Source: Scatosoma sp045124465 (GTDB lineage: Bacteria; Bacillota; Clostridia; Christensenellales; Borkfalkiaceae). From it: a DNA stretch of 30,541 nt. Positions 14,441-22,536 of the stretch are shown here, in pieces. The DNA lies in NCBI GenBank assembly GCA_045124465.1, contig JBGVLV010000021.1:1-30541 (forward strand). Reading direction: 5' to 3'. A model generated the notes under the pieces. The model did not search any database and was not told the DNA's origin. It saw only the letters and a program-made list of their open reading frames with translations. The position numbers and the translations under genes were made by a program. How positions within the stretch are numbered: the first letter of the stretch is position 1; each line of letters opens with the position of its first letter.

Positions 14441-15451
14441 ATGGGTTACGCAAAGAAAAGCAAGGAAATAAAGGCGCAACTTAAAAAGAACAGACATATC
14501 CTGCATTTCGCGGTCGCGCTTGCGGTCCTTCTGCTCGTCGTCGTTTCCGCGTTCGTTCCCTATTCCACGTGGAAATATTATTTCGCTTTGCCCAAGGTCG
14601 GGGAAAGAAAGGAGGGCGAACTCCGCCTGCATTTCATCGACGTTGGACAGGGCGATTCGACCTTTATCGAGTTCCCCGACGGCCGGACGATGCTCATCGA
14701 CGGCGGCGACGGCTCGGAGACCACGGCGAAAGCCGTATTGCGGTATCTGAACGCCCTCGACGTCGAGTATATAGACTACGTTTTATTAACGCACGCGGAC
14801 TCCGACCATTGCGGCTCGCTCGATACGGTGCTGGAATATAAAGAGGTCGGGAAAGTATTTCTGCCCCTGCTCGCGGAGGGTACGGAAAACGACGAATACG
14901 AGAGCTTTTTCGCCGCGGTGATGAAAGAGGGCTGTGCGTACGAATATGCCGACCGCAACAAGACTTTGGACGTCGGAGCCGATTGCGGCTACACGTTCGC
15001 GTTTTTATACCCTTACGCCGCGATGACGGAAGGCGCGGTGCAAACGCCGACGGAGGAGAACGAAACGTCGGTCGTGGTCTGGCTCGATTATATGGGTGCG
15101 AGCGCGCTGTTGACGGGCGATGCGCCCGCGACGGTCGAAGAAACGTTGATCGCCGACGATGAGTTGCAGGTCCTTGCCCGTTACGGCGTGGACCTGACGA
15201 GTACGGAGATACTCAAAGTCGCGCACCACGGCAGCGAGGACTCGACGAGCGACGAATTTTTAGCCTATCTCGGCGCGGATACGGCGATCGTTTCCTGCGG
15301 CGTGGACAACCCGTATTCGCACCCTTCCGAGAGGGTAACGCAGAGCTTGGTCCGGGCGGGCGCGGCGACGTACCGTACGGATACGCACGGCAGCGTGATC
15401 GTGACGGTGGATAAAACGGGAGCGCGGAGCGTAAAAACGCTCGGCAAGTGA
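14441..15451 (+). CDS. ComEC/Rec2-like MBL-fold hydrolase, membrane-anchored
   Basis: This is a metallo-beta-lactamase fold enzyme anchored by one N-terminal membrane segment (about residues 24-44), with the catalytic domain predicted outside the cell. The 336-residue protein has HFIDVGQGDSTFIEF, the metal motif THADSDHCGSL, VWLDYMGASALLTGDA and VAHHGSEDSTSDEFL, the standard series of the ComEC C-terminal domain. The competence-channel domain of ComEC is absent. Free-standing versions are common in Firmicutes and may be secreted nucleases or phosphodiesterases; the substrate here is unknown. Only a weak ribosome binding site precedes the ATG, so translation may depend on mrp, which ends 11 bases upstream. 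Confidence 0.88.
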   Translation: MGYAKKSKEIKAQLKKNRHILHFAVALAVLLLVVVSAFVPYSTWKYYFALPKVGERKEGELRLHFIDVGQGDSTFIEFPDGRTMLIDGGDGSETTAKAVLRYLNALDVEYIDYVLLTHADSDHCGSLDTVLEYKEVGKVFLPLLAEGTENDEYESFFAAVMKEGCAYEYADRNKTLDVGADCGYTFAFLYPYAAMTEGAVQTPTEENETSVVVWLDYMGASALLTGDAPATVEETLIADDELQVLARYGVDLTSTEILKVAHHGSEDSTSDEFLAYLGADTAIVSCGVDNPYSHPSERVTQSLVRAGAATYRTDTHGSVIVTVDKTGARSVKTLGK

Positions 15452-15484
15452 TGAAAAACGGCGGAAAATTTCACACCGTTTTCA

Positions 15485-15513
15485 TTGTATTGAACGGAAA
15501 AATTTGCTATAAT
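15485..15513 (+). promoter_or_regulatory. Promoter of the ECF transporter operon
   Basis: TTGTAT (15485-15490) and TATAAT (15508-15513) have a 17-base spacer, about 50 bases before the ecfA start. Confidence 0.65.
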
Positions 15514-15563
15514 ATAGTGTAAAGGAAAGACCGAGCGGAAAGCTCGGCGGGCGAAACGAAAGA

Positions 15564-17456
15564 ATGGACGCGATAAGATTCGAAAAAGTACGGTTTTCCT
15601 ATGAAACGGACGGCGGGAACGGCGGCGACGTGTTCTCGCAGGACGTCGCTTTTTGTTTGGAAGATCTGGACTTTTCCGTAAGCGAGGGCGAGTTCGTCGC
15701 CGTACTCGGTCACAACGGGAGCGGCAAATCCACGCTCGCAAGGCTCTCCAACGGGCTTTTGTCGCCGCAGTCGGGCAAGATCACCGTTATGGGTCTTGAC
15801 GCGGGCGAGGCGGAAAACCTGTTCGAGATACGTAAACAAGTAGGGATCGTGTTCCAAAACCCCGACAATCAGACGGTAGCCTCCATCGTCGAGGACGACA
15901 TCGCGTTCGGCCCCGAAAACGTAGGCGTAAAACGCGCGGAGATCGGCGAACGTATCGATTTCGCTTTGCGCGCGGTGGGTATGTCGGAATACCGCTATTC
16001 CACGACCTCGCGGCTTTCGGGCGGTCAGAAACAGCGTATCGCGATCGCGGGCGTGTTGGCGCTCAAACCCCGCGTAATGATCTTGGACGAATCGACGGCA
16101 ATGCTCGATCCGCGCGGACGGAAAGAGGTAATGGACGTCGTTTGGCGGCTGAATAAAGAAGAAAATATCACCGTTTTGCTCATCACCCATTTCCCCGAAG
16201 AGGCGTTGCTCGCCGACAGGGCGGTGGTGATGGACCACGGCAGGATCGTGATGCAGGGCGCGCCGCAGGATATTTTGGCGCGCGAAAAGGAGCTTACCGA
16301 CTGCTCCCTCGCTTTGCCCCGACCCGTCAAAATATGCCGCGAACTCTCTCGCGGCGGTCTGCCCGTAAAGGACGGTTTCACGGCGGAAACGCTCGCAGAC
16401 GAGCTTGCGGCAACGCTCAAAGAAAGAGGAATAACGGAAATTGAAAGCCCGACGGAAGAAAACGCGGAGTGGACGGAAACGGCAGAAACGGAGGAAACGG
16501 GCAGGATATATTGCGAGAACCTCTCGTTCGTGTATAACCCGTCGTCGCCGTTCGCCACGCACGCTTTAAACGGCGTGGACTTGGAAATACGTTCGGGCGA
16601 CTTTTTCGGGATCATCGGGCATACGGGCAGCGGAAAATCCACGTTCGTGCAACACCTCAACGCGCTGTTGAAAGTGCCGACCGCAGAGAAAAAATACAAA
16701 CCCAAAAAACCCAAAAAGAACGCGCCGCCGACGGCGAAAACGGTCTTGCGCGTGAACGGGTACGACCTCACGGATAAGACCGCCGATTTCAAGGCGTTGC
16801 GCCGCAAGGTGGGAATGGTGTTCCAGTACCCCGAATATCAGCTGTTCGCGGAAACGGTGTTCGAGGACGTCGCGTTCGGCTTGAAGAATTTTTGCGAAGA
16901 GATGAGCGAGGAGGAGATCCGCGCCGCCGTCAAAGACGCGCTCACGATCGTGGGACTGAACTATGAGGAAGTCAAAAACCGTTCCCCGTTCGAGCTTTCG
17001 GGCGGGCAGAAACGTCGGGTCGCCATTGCGGGCGTGATCGTGACAAAACCGGAAATACTCATTCTCGACGAACCCGCGGCGGGGCTTGACCCGCTCGGCA
17101 AACGCGCGGTGATGGAATTGCTCCACGCCATTCATAAAGACTGGTGTAAAACGGTGGTCGTCGTTTCGCACGATATGGACGAGATCGCGGAAAACTGCAA
17201 CCGCGCGGCGATCTTCTCCGACGGCAAAATACTTGCCGTCGATACGCCGAGAGAGATCTTCCGAACGCACGTAGCGACGGACGCGGCGGGACTGGACGTT
17301 CCTTTCGTTTGTAAGCTCACGGACGAGCTGTATCGCCGCGGCGTGCGCGTCGATTGCAGCCCGACGACGAAGGATTTCCTCGAAAGCGTTCTGCAAAAGG
17401 TACGTTCGACGGGGGCAGGTATGCGTTCAACGAAGGAGGACGGCGAAAATGCGTGA
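15564..17456 (+). CDS. Fused EcfA1-EcfA2 ATPase of an energy-coupling factor (ECF) vitamin transporter
   Basis: This protein powers uptake of vitamins or metals by ECF transporters. It holds two complete ATP-binding cassettes in one 630-residue chain, where most bacteria have two genes of about 280 codons. Cassette 1 has Walker A GHNGSGKST (49-57), signature LSGGQKQR (about 151) and Walker B MILDEST (about 172). Cassette 2 has GHTGSGKST (about 352), LSGGQKRR (about 479) and LILDEPAAGLDP (about 500). The acidic linker (about 282-306) and a Lys/Pro-rich insertion after the second Walker A (KKYKPKKPKKNAPP) are unusual. ecfT overlaps the 3' end by 8 bases, which implies coupled translation. The substrate-binding S component is not in this window, as in group II systems with shared modules. 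Confidence 0.92.
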   Translation: MDAIRFEKVRFSYETDGGNGGDVFSQDVAFCLEDLDFSVSEGEFVAVLGHNGSGKSTLARLSNGLLSPQSGKITVMGLDAGEAENLFEIRKQVGIVFQNPDNQTVASIVEDDIAFGPENVGVKRAEIGERIDFALRAVGMSEYRYSTTSRLSGGQKQRIAIAGVLALKPRVMILDESTAMLDPRGRKEVMDVVWRLNKEENITVLLITHFPEEALLADRAVVMDHGRIVMQGAPQDILAREKELTDCSLALPRPVKICRELSRGGLPVKDGFTAETLADELAATLKERGITEIESPTEENAEWTETAETEETGRIYCENLSFVYNPSSPFATHALNGVDLEIRSGDFFGIIGHTGSGKSTFVQHLNALLKVPTAEKKYKPKKPKKNAPPTAKTVLRVNGYDLTDKTADFKALRRKVGMVFQYPEYQLFAETVFEDVAFGLKNFCEEMSEEEIRAAVKDALTIVGLNYEEVKNRSPFELSGGQKRRVAIAGVIVTKPEILILDEPAAGLDPLGKRAVMELLHAIHKDWCKTVVVVSHDMDEIAENCNRAAIFSDGKILAVDTPREIFRTHVATDAAGLDVPFVCKLTDELYRRGVRVDCSPTTKDFLESVLQKVRSTGAGMRSTKEDGENA

Positions 17457-18261
17457 CGTTTCTTTCGGGCAATACTATCCCGCCGACTCTTTCGTGCATA
17501 AGTGCGATCCGAGATTGAAGATCGTTTTCCTCATCGCGTATATCGTCGCGGTGTTCTTGGCGAAAAACTTTTACGCGCTCGGCGCGTGCGCGTTCGTGTT
17601 CCTGCTCGCGGCGGTAAGCTCTGGCGTACCGATAAAAAGTCTGTTGCGGTCGGTGAAAGCGGTGCTGTTCTTGCTCGTGTTCACTTCCGTTTTGAACCTG
17701 TTCTTCCATTCGGGGGAAACGGTACTGGTTTCGTGGTGGATCTTTACAATCACCAAAGAGGCGATCTATTTCACCGTGTTCTTCGCGGCGAGATTGTTCC
17801 TGCTCGTGCTCGGCTCGGCGATACTCACGCTGACGACCACGCCCGTCGCGCTCACCGACGGTATCGAAAGTCTGCTCAAACCGCTCAAATGGGTACGTTT
17901 TCCCGTTCACGAACTCGCGCTCATCATGTCGATCGCGCTCCGTTTTATCCCTATTCTGACGGACGAAACGGGACGGATAATGAACGCGCAGAAAGCGCGC
18001 GGCGCGGATTTCGAAACGGGCGGGCTTATCAAACGGGTCAAGGCGATCGTACCCATTCTGATCCCTTTGCTCATCAGCGCGTTCCGCCGTGCGGACGAAC
18101 TGGGCGACGCGATGGACGCGCGGTGCTATTCGGGCAGTAAAGTGCGTACGAAATACAAAAAACTCAAATTCGGTTGGCGGGATCTCTTGGCGTTTCTGCT
18201 CCTTGCGGCGTTGCTCGCGGGCGTGATCGTACTTCGGATCTACACCGCGGCCTTGGTATGA
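17449..18261 (+). CDS. ecfT: ECF transporter transmembrane component EcfT
   Basis: EcfT is the membrane scaffold joining the EcfA ATPases to exchangeable substrate-binding proteins. The 270-residue protein has about five membrane segments, four of them in the first 130 residues, then a long cytoplasmic coupling region. There the two conserved Ala-Arg motifs that touch the ATPases appear as QKARGADF and MDARCYSG. A final hydrophobic helix closes the protein. GGAGG inside the end of ecfA serves as ribosome binding site, and the start overlaps ecfA by 8 bases. truA begins 19 bases after the stop; ecfA-ecfT-truA is the usual Firmicutes gene order. Confidence 0.93.
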   Translation: MRDVSFGQYYPADSFVHKCDPRLKIVFLIAYIVAVFLAKNFYALGACAFVFLLAAVSSGVPIKSLLRSVKAVLFLLVFTSVLNLFFHSGETVLVSWWIFTITKEAIYFTVFFAARLFLLVLGSAILTLTTTPVALTDGIESLLKPLKWVRFPVHELALIMSIALRFIPILTDETGRIMNAQKARGADFETGGLIKRVKAIVPILIPLLISAFRRADELGDAMDARCYSGSKVRTKYKKLKFGWRDLLAFLLLAALLAGVIVLRIYTAALV

Positions 18262-18280
18262 CAAAGGAAAGGAGCGGGAT

Positions 18281-19054
18281 ATGCGTTACGTTCTGACAAT
18301 AGCATACGACGGTACGGCGTACGCGGGTTGGCAATGCCAGAAAAACGCGCCGTCCGTGCAGGAAACGCTGGAAAACGCGGTGTATTCCGCGCTCGGCGTG
18401 CGCGTGAAAACGACGGCGAGCGGCAGAACGGACGCGGGCGTGCATGCGGCGGGTCAGACCTGCCACTTCGACGCCGAACTCACCGTTCCGCCCGATAAAA
18501 TGCCCGACTGTCTGAACCGTTTCCTGCCTCCCGATATCCGTATCGTGGACGGTTGGGCGGCGAGCGAAAATTTCGATTGCAACCGTAGCGCCAAACGCAA
18601 GACCTACCGTTATTCCCTCTACGTTTCCAAACGCGAAATGCCGCTCAAAGAACGGTACGCCGCGCGGGTGGAGAACGCGCCCTCGCTTGCAAAGCTGAAA
18701 GCCGCGGCGAAACTGTTCGAGGGCGAACACGATTTCAAAGCGTTCTGCGCCTCGGGTTCGTCGGTCAAGACGACGGTGCGGACGGTGTACGAAGTGCGCG
18801 TGGAGGAAACGGAAAGTTACGGCGGGCGCGATCTGCATATCTACGTAACGGGGAACGGTTTCCTTTATAATATGGTGCGGACGATGGTGGGCGAACTGCT
18901 CGATCTCGCCTCGGGTCGAAGGACGGCGGAGAGCTTAAAACTTGCCTACGAAACGGGCGCACGGGAATTGCTCGGAAAGACGATGCCCGCGAAAGGCTTG
19001 ACGCTGATGCGGGTGGAATACGGAGAAGAAAAAGATAAACAGGGAGATATTTAA
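18281..19054 (+). CDS. truA: tRNA pseudouridine(38-40) synthase TruA
   Basis: TruA converts uridines 38, 39 and 40 of the tRNA anticodon arm to pseudouridine. The 257-residue protein opens with the family start RYVLTIAYDGTAYAGWQCQ, and the catalytic Asp lies in ASGRTDAGVHA near residue 52. Further family stretches are KTYRYSLY, the FEGEHDFKAFCASGSS segment, and NGFLYNMVRTMVGEL near residue 195. Length fits the family. GGAG precedes the ATG. It is the third gene of the ECF operon and a small membrane protein gene follows 5 bases after its stop. Confidence 0.95.
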   Translation: MRYVLTIAYDGTAYAGWQCQKNAPSVQETLENAVYSALGVRVKTTASGRTDAGVHAAGQTCHFDAELTVPPDKMPDCLNRFLPPDIRIVDGWAASENFDCNRSAKRKTYRYSLYVSKREMPLKERYAARVENAPSLAKLKAAAKLFEGEHDFKAFCASGSSVKTTVRTVYEVRVEETESYGGRDLHIYVTGNGFLYNMVRTMVGELLDLASGRRTAESLKLAYETGARELLGKTMPAKGLTLMRVEYGEEKDKQGDI

Positions 19055-19059
19055 TCGGT

Positions 19060-19974
19060 ATGGAATTGTATAGTCTGTATCAATCGGTCAGAATCGTTTT
19101 GTATCTTTATAACGGCGGCGTGGAAACGTCGTGGACGCCCGTTCTGACGATCGCTTTGGCGGCGGGTATTTGGCTTGCGTTTTTTATCTTGCAAGGCGTG
19201 GGCGTTTATACAATGGCGAAACGCAGGGGAATGAAACGCAAGGGCTTGGCGTTCGTACCGTTCGCGAATATTTGGTATATCGGTAAACTCGCGGGCGAAT
19301 GTAACGTGTTCGGTCAGAAAATGAAACGCGCGGGATTGTATGCGATGCTCGCGCAGATCGTAACGACGGTCGTATGCGCGCTCGCGGTCGCGGCGGAAAT
19401 ATTCCTGTTTTTGTCGGAGGGCGTGCCTCTGTTCGACGATCTGGGATTTTACTGGACGGACCTTTCGGGCTTTACGGATACGGTCTATAAATTTTATAAT
19501 ATCAGCGATTATATCCTTTCGATATTCCAACTCATCTATGAGATCCTTATGCTCATCTTGCTGTTCGGTCTGTATAAAAAATACTATCCGAAAAACTATC
19601 TCGTTTTGGGTATGCTCTCGCTGTTTATCCCGCTTTCGAGATTCGTCATCGTCTTCGTGCTCCGCAACCGCAACGCCGTCGATTACGACGCGTATATGCG
19701 CGCAAGACGGGAGGCGTATATGCGCCAACAACAGCAGTACCGCAACACCTACGGCAACCCTTACGGCGGCGGGTATGGTTCGCCTTATAACAATCCTTAC
19801 GGCAATCCCTACGGCGGCAATCCTTACGCTCAACAGCCCCGCCCGCAACAAGAACCGGAGGACCCGTTCTCGGAATTTTCGGGCGGGAAAAGCACTTCTT
19901 CGGCGGATAAAAACCAAAATAACGGGAATGCGACCCCGAACTCGGAAAACGATCCCGACGAATTTTTCAACTGA
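19060..19974 (+). CDS. Multi-pass membrane protein with Tyr/Gly/Gln/Pro-rich tail, function unknown
   Basis: I recognise no catalytic domain. The 304-residue protein has about four to five membrane segments (around 24-50, 88-115, 155-178 and 188-210). Between the first two lies a basic loop with AKRRGMKRKGLAFVPFANIWYIGKLAG, a pattern seen in small clostridial membrane proteins of unknown role. Residues 225-304 are low complexity: repeated NPYGG and NPYGN units, QQQ, then an acidic, Asn-rich end. The tail is probably cytoplasmic and disordered. It starts 5 bases after truA, so it belongs to the ECF operon at least in transcription. A strong terminator follows its stop. Confidence 0.8.
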   Translation: MELYSLYQSVRIVLYLYNGGVETSWTPVLTIALAAGIWLAFFILQGVGVYTMAKRRGMKRKGLAFVPFANIWYIGKLAGECNVFGQKMKRAGLYAMLAQIVTTVVCALAVAAEIFLFLSEGVPLFDDLGFYWTDLSGFTDTVYKFYNISDYILSIFQLIYEILMLILLFGLYKKYYPKNYLVLGMLSLFIPLSRFVIVFVLRNRNAVDYDAYMRARREAYMRQQQQYRNTYGNPYGGGYGSPYNNPYGNPYGGNPYAQQPRPQQEPEDPFSEFSGGKSTSSADKNQNNGNATPNSENDPDEFFN

Positions 19975-19981
19975 AAAAAGC

Positions 19982-20020
19982 CCGCCCGTTTCCGAATGCA
20001 AAGGAAACGGGCGGTATTTT
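19982..20020 (+). terminator. Intrinsic terminator of the ECF-truA operon
   Basis: CCGCCCGTTTCC (19982-19993) pairs perfectly with GGAAACGGGCGG (20003-20014), followed by TATTTT. Confidence 0.9.
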
Positions 20021-20096
20021 CGGATAACGGATAGGACGGAAAATAAGAAAAAGTTATATTTTCCGTCTTTTTTTGCGCTCGACCCGTTCGAAACGG

Positions 20097-20125
20097 TTTA
20101 CAGAGAAAAGATACTGTGATATAAT
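20097..20125 (+). promoter_or_regulatory. Promoter of mnmE
   Basis: TTTACA (20097-20102) and TATAAT (20120-20125) are 17 bases apart, about 90 bases before the mnmE start. The leader in between shows no clear structure. Confidence 0.65.
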
Positions 20126-20214
20126 AGTAACGAGATATAAATATAAGTTATAAATACGGCGACCGTTGTCCATAAGAAAAGAAACGGAAAACAAAAAGAG
20201 GAGCAAGCGGAAAA

Positions 20215-21555
20215 ATGACGGAAGAAAACATATCGGCGATCGCGACCCCCGCGGGCAAAGGCGGTGTGGCGATCATTCGTATCAGCGGCAAAGACCCGCT
20301 CGCCCTCGCGGCGAAAATGTTCACGCCGACGGGCAAAACGCAGGTAAAGGATTTCGAGCCTTACCGTATGTACCCCGGCAAGATAGACGGCGGCAATTTC
20401 ACCGATTTCGGGCTTTGCGTGTATTTCAAAGCCCCCGCGAGCTATACGGGCGAGGATATCGTAGAATTTCAATGCCACGGCGGCGAGAACGTCGCGCGCG
20501 GTATCTTGAAACAGACCTTCCGCCACGGCGCGAGGAGCGCGGGCAGAGGGGAATTTACCAAACGCGCCTTTTTGAACGGCAAACTTTCGCTCGCCTCCGC
20601 CGAAGGGGTCGCGGATATGATCAACGGCGAATCGGACGCCGAGGTGAAAGCGGGCTATCTTTTGTATAGCGAAAAGCTTACGGACAAAGTACACGGCTTG
20701 CAAGCGGAACTGAAAACGTTGCTCGCGGGGATCGACGTGTCCGTGGACTATCCCGAAGAGGATATCGAGGAACAGCATATCGAGCAGCTCCGCGTTTCCC
20801 TGACCGAACTCAAAAACAAGCTTTTCACCCTGACTCAAAGCTACGCGACGGGCAAAAAGATCAAATCGGGCGTGACCGTCGCGATCTGCGGAAAGCCGAA
20901 CACGGGCAAAAGCTCGCTGCTCAACAGGTTGCTCGGCTACGATAAGGCGATCGTTTCTTCGCTTGCGGGTACGACCCGCGACGCGGTGGAAGGTACGATC
21001 GAGATCGAGGGCAGAAAGTTCAATCTCTACGATACGGCGGGCGTACGCGAGAGCGGGGATAAGATAGAAAGTATCGGCATCGAACGCGCGGGGGCGATCA
21101 TTCGCGGCGCGGACGTGGCGGTGTTCGTCGCGGACCTCACGCAGGGCGTGGACGAAGAGGACAAGCGGGTCTTGGAAATGGTCAAGGAAAAACCGCTGAT
21201 AAAACTTATCAACAAAACGGATATTCTCCGCGACGAAACGGAAACGGACGCCGACGCGCACGTGTCCGCGGTCACGGGCGAGGGGATCGAACGGGTCAAA
21301 CGGTTGTTGTACGAAAAGAGTTTCGGCGACCGCGGCGAGGACGCGGCGTTCCTCATCGAAGAACGGCACTACGACGCGCTCACCCGCGCGAAAGACGCGC
21401 TTGCCCGCGCGATCGCCGCTTGCGGGAACGCACCGCTCGATCTTATCGGTATCGACGTGAAAGAGGCGTGGGACTGTTTGGGCGAGATCACGGGCGAAAC
21501 GGCTACGGAGGCGATCATCGAGGAGATATTCTCGAAGTTCTGCGTGGGAAAATAA
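20215..21555 (+). CDS. mnmE: tRNA modification GTPase MnmE (TrmE)
   Basis: With MnmG, this GTPase installs the carboxymethylaminomethyl group on the wobble uridine of several tRNAs. The 446-residue protein has an N-terminal folate-binding domain (IATPAGKGGVAIIRISG at the start) and a helical domain containing RAGEFTKRAFLNGKLSLA in variant form. The G domain has GKPNTGKSSLLN (about 226), the G2-G3 run AGTTRDAVEG and YDTAGVRES, and NKTD. The C-terminal motif FCVGK carries the Cys used in modification. Length is normal. AGGAG-type bases precede the ATG. mnmG is not in the window; a LysR gene follows after 51 bases. Confidence 0.95.
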   Translation: MTEENISAIATPAGKGGVAIIRISGKDPLALAAKMFTPTGKTQVKDFEPYRMYPGKIDGGNFTDFGLCVYFKAPASYTGEDIVEFQCHGGENVARGILKQTFRHGARSAGRGEFTKRAFLNGKLSLASAEGVADMINGESDAEVKAGYLLYSEKLTDKVHGLQAELKTLLAGIDVSVDYPEEDIEEQHIEQLRVSLTELKNKLFTLTQSYATGKKIKSGVTVAICGKPNTGKSSLLNRLLGYDKAIVSSLAGTTRDAVEGTIEIEGRKFNLYDTAGVRESGDKIESIGIERAGAIIRGADVAVFVADLTQGVDEEDKRVLEMVKEKPLIKLINKTDILRDETETDADAHVSAVTGEGIERVKRLLYEKSFGDRGEDAAFLIEERHYDALTRAKDALARAIAACGNAPLDLIGIDVKEAWDCLGEITGETATEAIIEEIFSKFCVGK

Positions 21556-21606
21556 GCGCGAAAGAAGTACGAAAATAAGAAAAACGAAGGGAGCAGGTAT
21601 GCGGTT

Positions 21607-22500
21607 ATGGTAAATTTGGATCTATACAGAGTGTTCTATACGGTAGCGAAAAGCGGCAGTCTTACCAAGGCGGCGGAGGAACTGTACATTTCCCAACCCG
21701 CCGTTTCGCGGTCGATCAAACAACTGGAAAATCAGCTCGGCGTAACGCTGTTTACGCGTACGCACCGCGGTATGGTGCTGTCCGCGCAGGGCGGCAAGGT
21801 CATTTACGGCGAAGTGGAACGCGCGCTCAATCTTTTGAACGAGGCGGAAAACCGTATCGCCGAGATGAAAACGTCGGCGACGGGCAAGATCCGTATCGGC
21901 GCGAGCGACACTATTTTCGAATACTTCCTCGCCGATAAGATCGTGGAATTCCACGAACGTTTCCCCGCGGTGAAGATAGACCTCGTGGCGGATTTCACGC
22001 CCGACACCATCGAGAAACTCAAATCGGACAAATGCGACGTCGCGTTCGTCAATCTTCCCATCTCGCCCGATCCCGAACTTAAACTGTACGGGAACTGTAT
22101 GCGGCTCAACGACATTTTCGTGGCGAGCGAGAAATTTTCCGAACTTGCGAACGGGAACGTACCCATCTCGCAGCTGAAAAATTATCCGCTCATTTTAATG
22201 GAAAAGAACACCGTCGCGCGGCGTTCGCTCGACAACTTCTTCGATCAGCTCGGTCTGGATATGCAACCCTCGATCGAGGTCGGCAGCTGGGATCTTATGA
22301 AACGGCTCGTCATTCGCGGTATGGGCGTGGGGATCATTCCCCGCGAATACGCGACGAGAAGATTAGAGGATAAGTCCTTTTTCGAGGTCAAGACTGACCC
22401 CGCGTTGCCCGTACGTTCGGTGGGTATGTTGCTCAAAAAGAACGCGCCCGTATCGTATGCGCTGCATTGCTTTATCGAAGGGTTCCAAAAGGAAATTTGA
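21607..22500 (+). CDS. LysR-family transcriptional regulator
   Basis: This is a DNA-binding regulator that responds to a small effector. The 297-residue protein has the LysR winged helix-turn-helix at 1-60 (FYTVAKSGSLTKAAEELYISQPAVSRSIKQLE), a linker helix, and a two-lobed effector domain starting near residue 90 (TGKIRIGASDTIFEYFL). LysR genes often face their target across a shared promoter, but here both neighbours lie in the same direction, so the target is unclear. An ATG at 21599 with GGGAG 4 bases upstream opens a 4-codon frame (MRLW) that overlaps the real start at 21607; it may only be a by-product of the GGGAGCAGGTATG start context also seen before two later genes. Confidence 0.9.
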   Translation: MVNLDLYRVFYTVAKSGSLTKAAEELYISQPAVSRSIKQLENQLGVTLFTRTHRGMVLSAQGGKVIYGEVERALNLLNEAENRIAEMKTSATGKIRIGASDTIFEYFLADKIVEFHERFPAVKIDLVADFTPDTIEKLKSDKCDVAFVNLPISPDPELKLYGNCMRLNDIFVASEKFSELANGNVPISQLKNYPLILMEKNTVARRSLDNFFDQLGLDMQPSIEVGSWDLMKRLVIRGMGVGIIPREYATRRLEDKSFFEVKTDPALPVRSVGMLLKKNAPVSYALHCFIEGFQKEI

Positions 22501-22536
22501 GGATACATATTCAGAACGTTCAAATAAGGAATTTTT

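Noticed and set aside
21599..21613. Four-codon frame MRLW overlapping the LysR start
   Set aside because: It is too short and most likely a by-product of the start context; noted in the LysR entry only.
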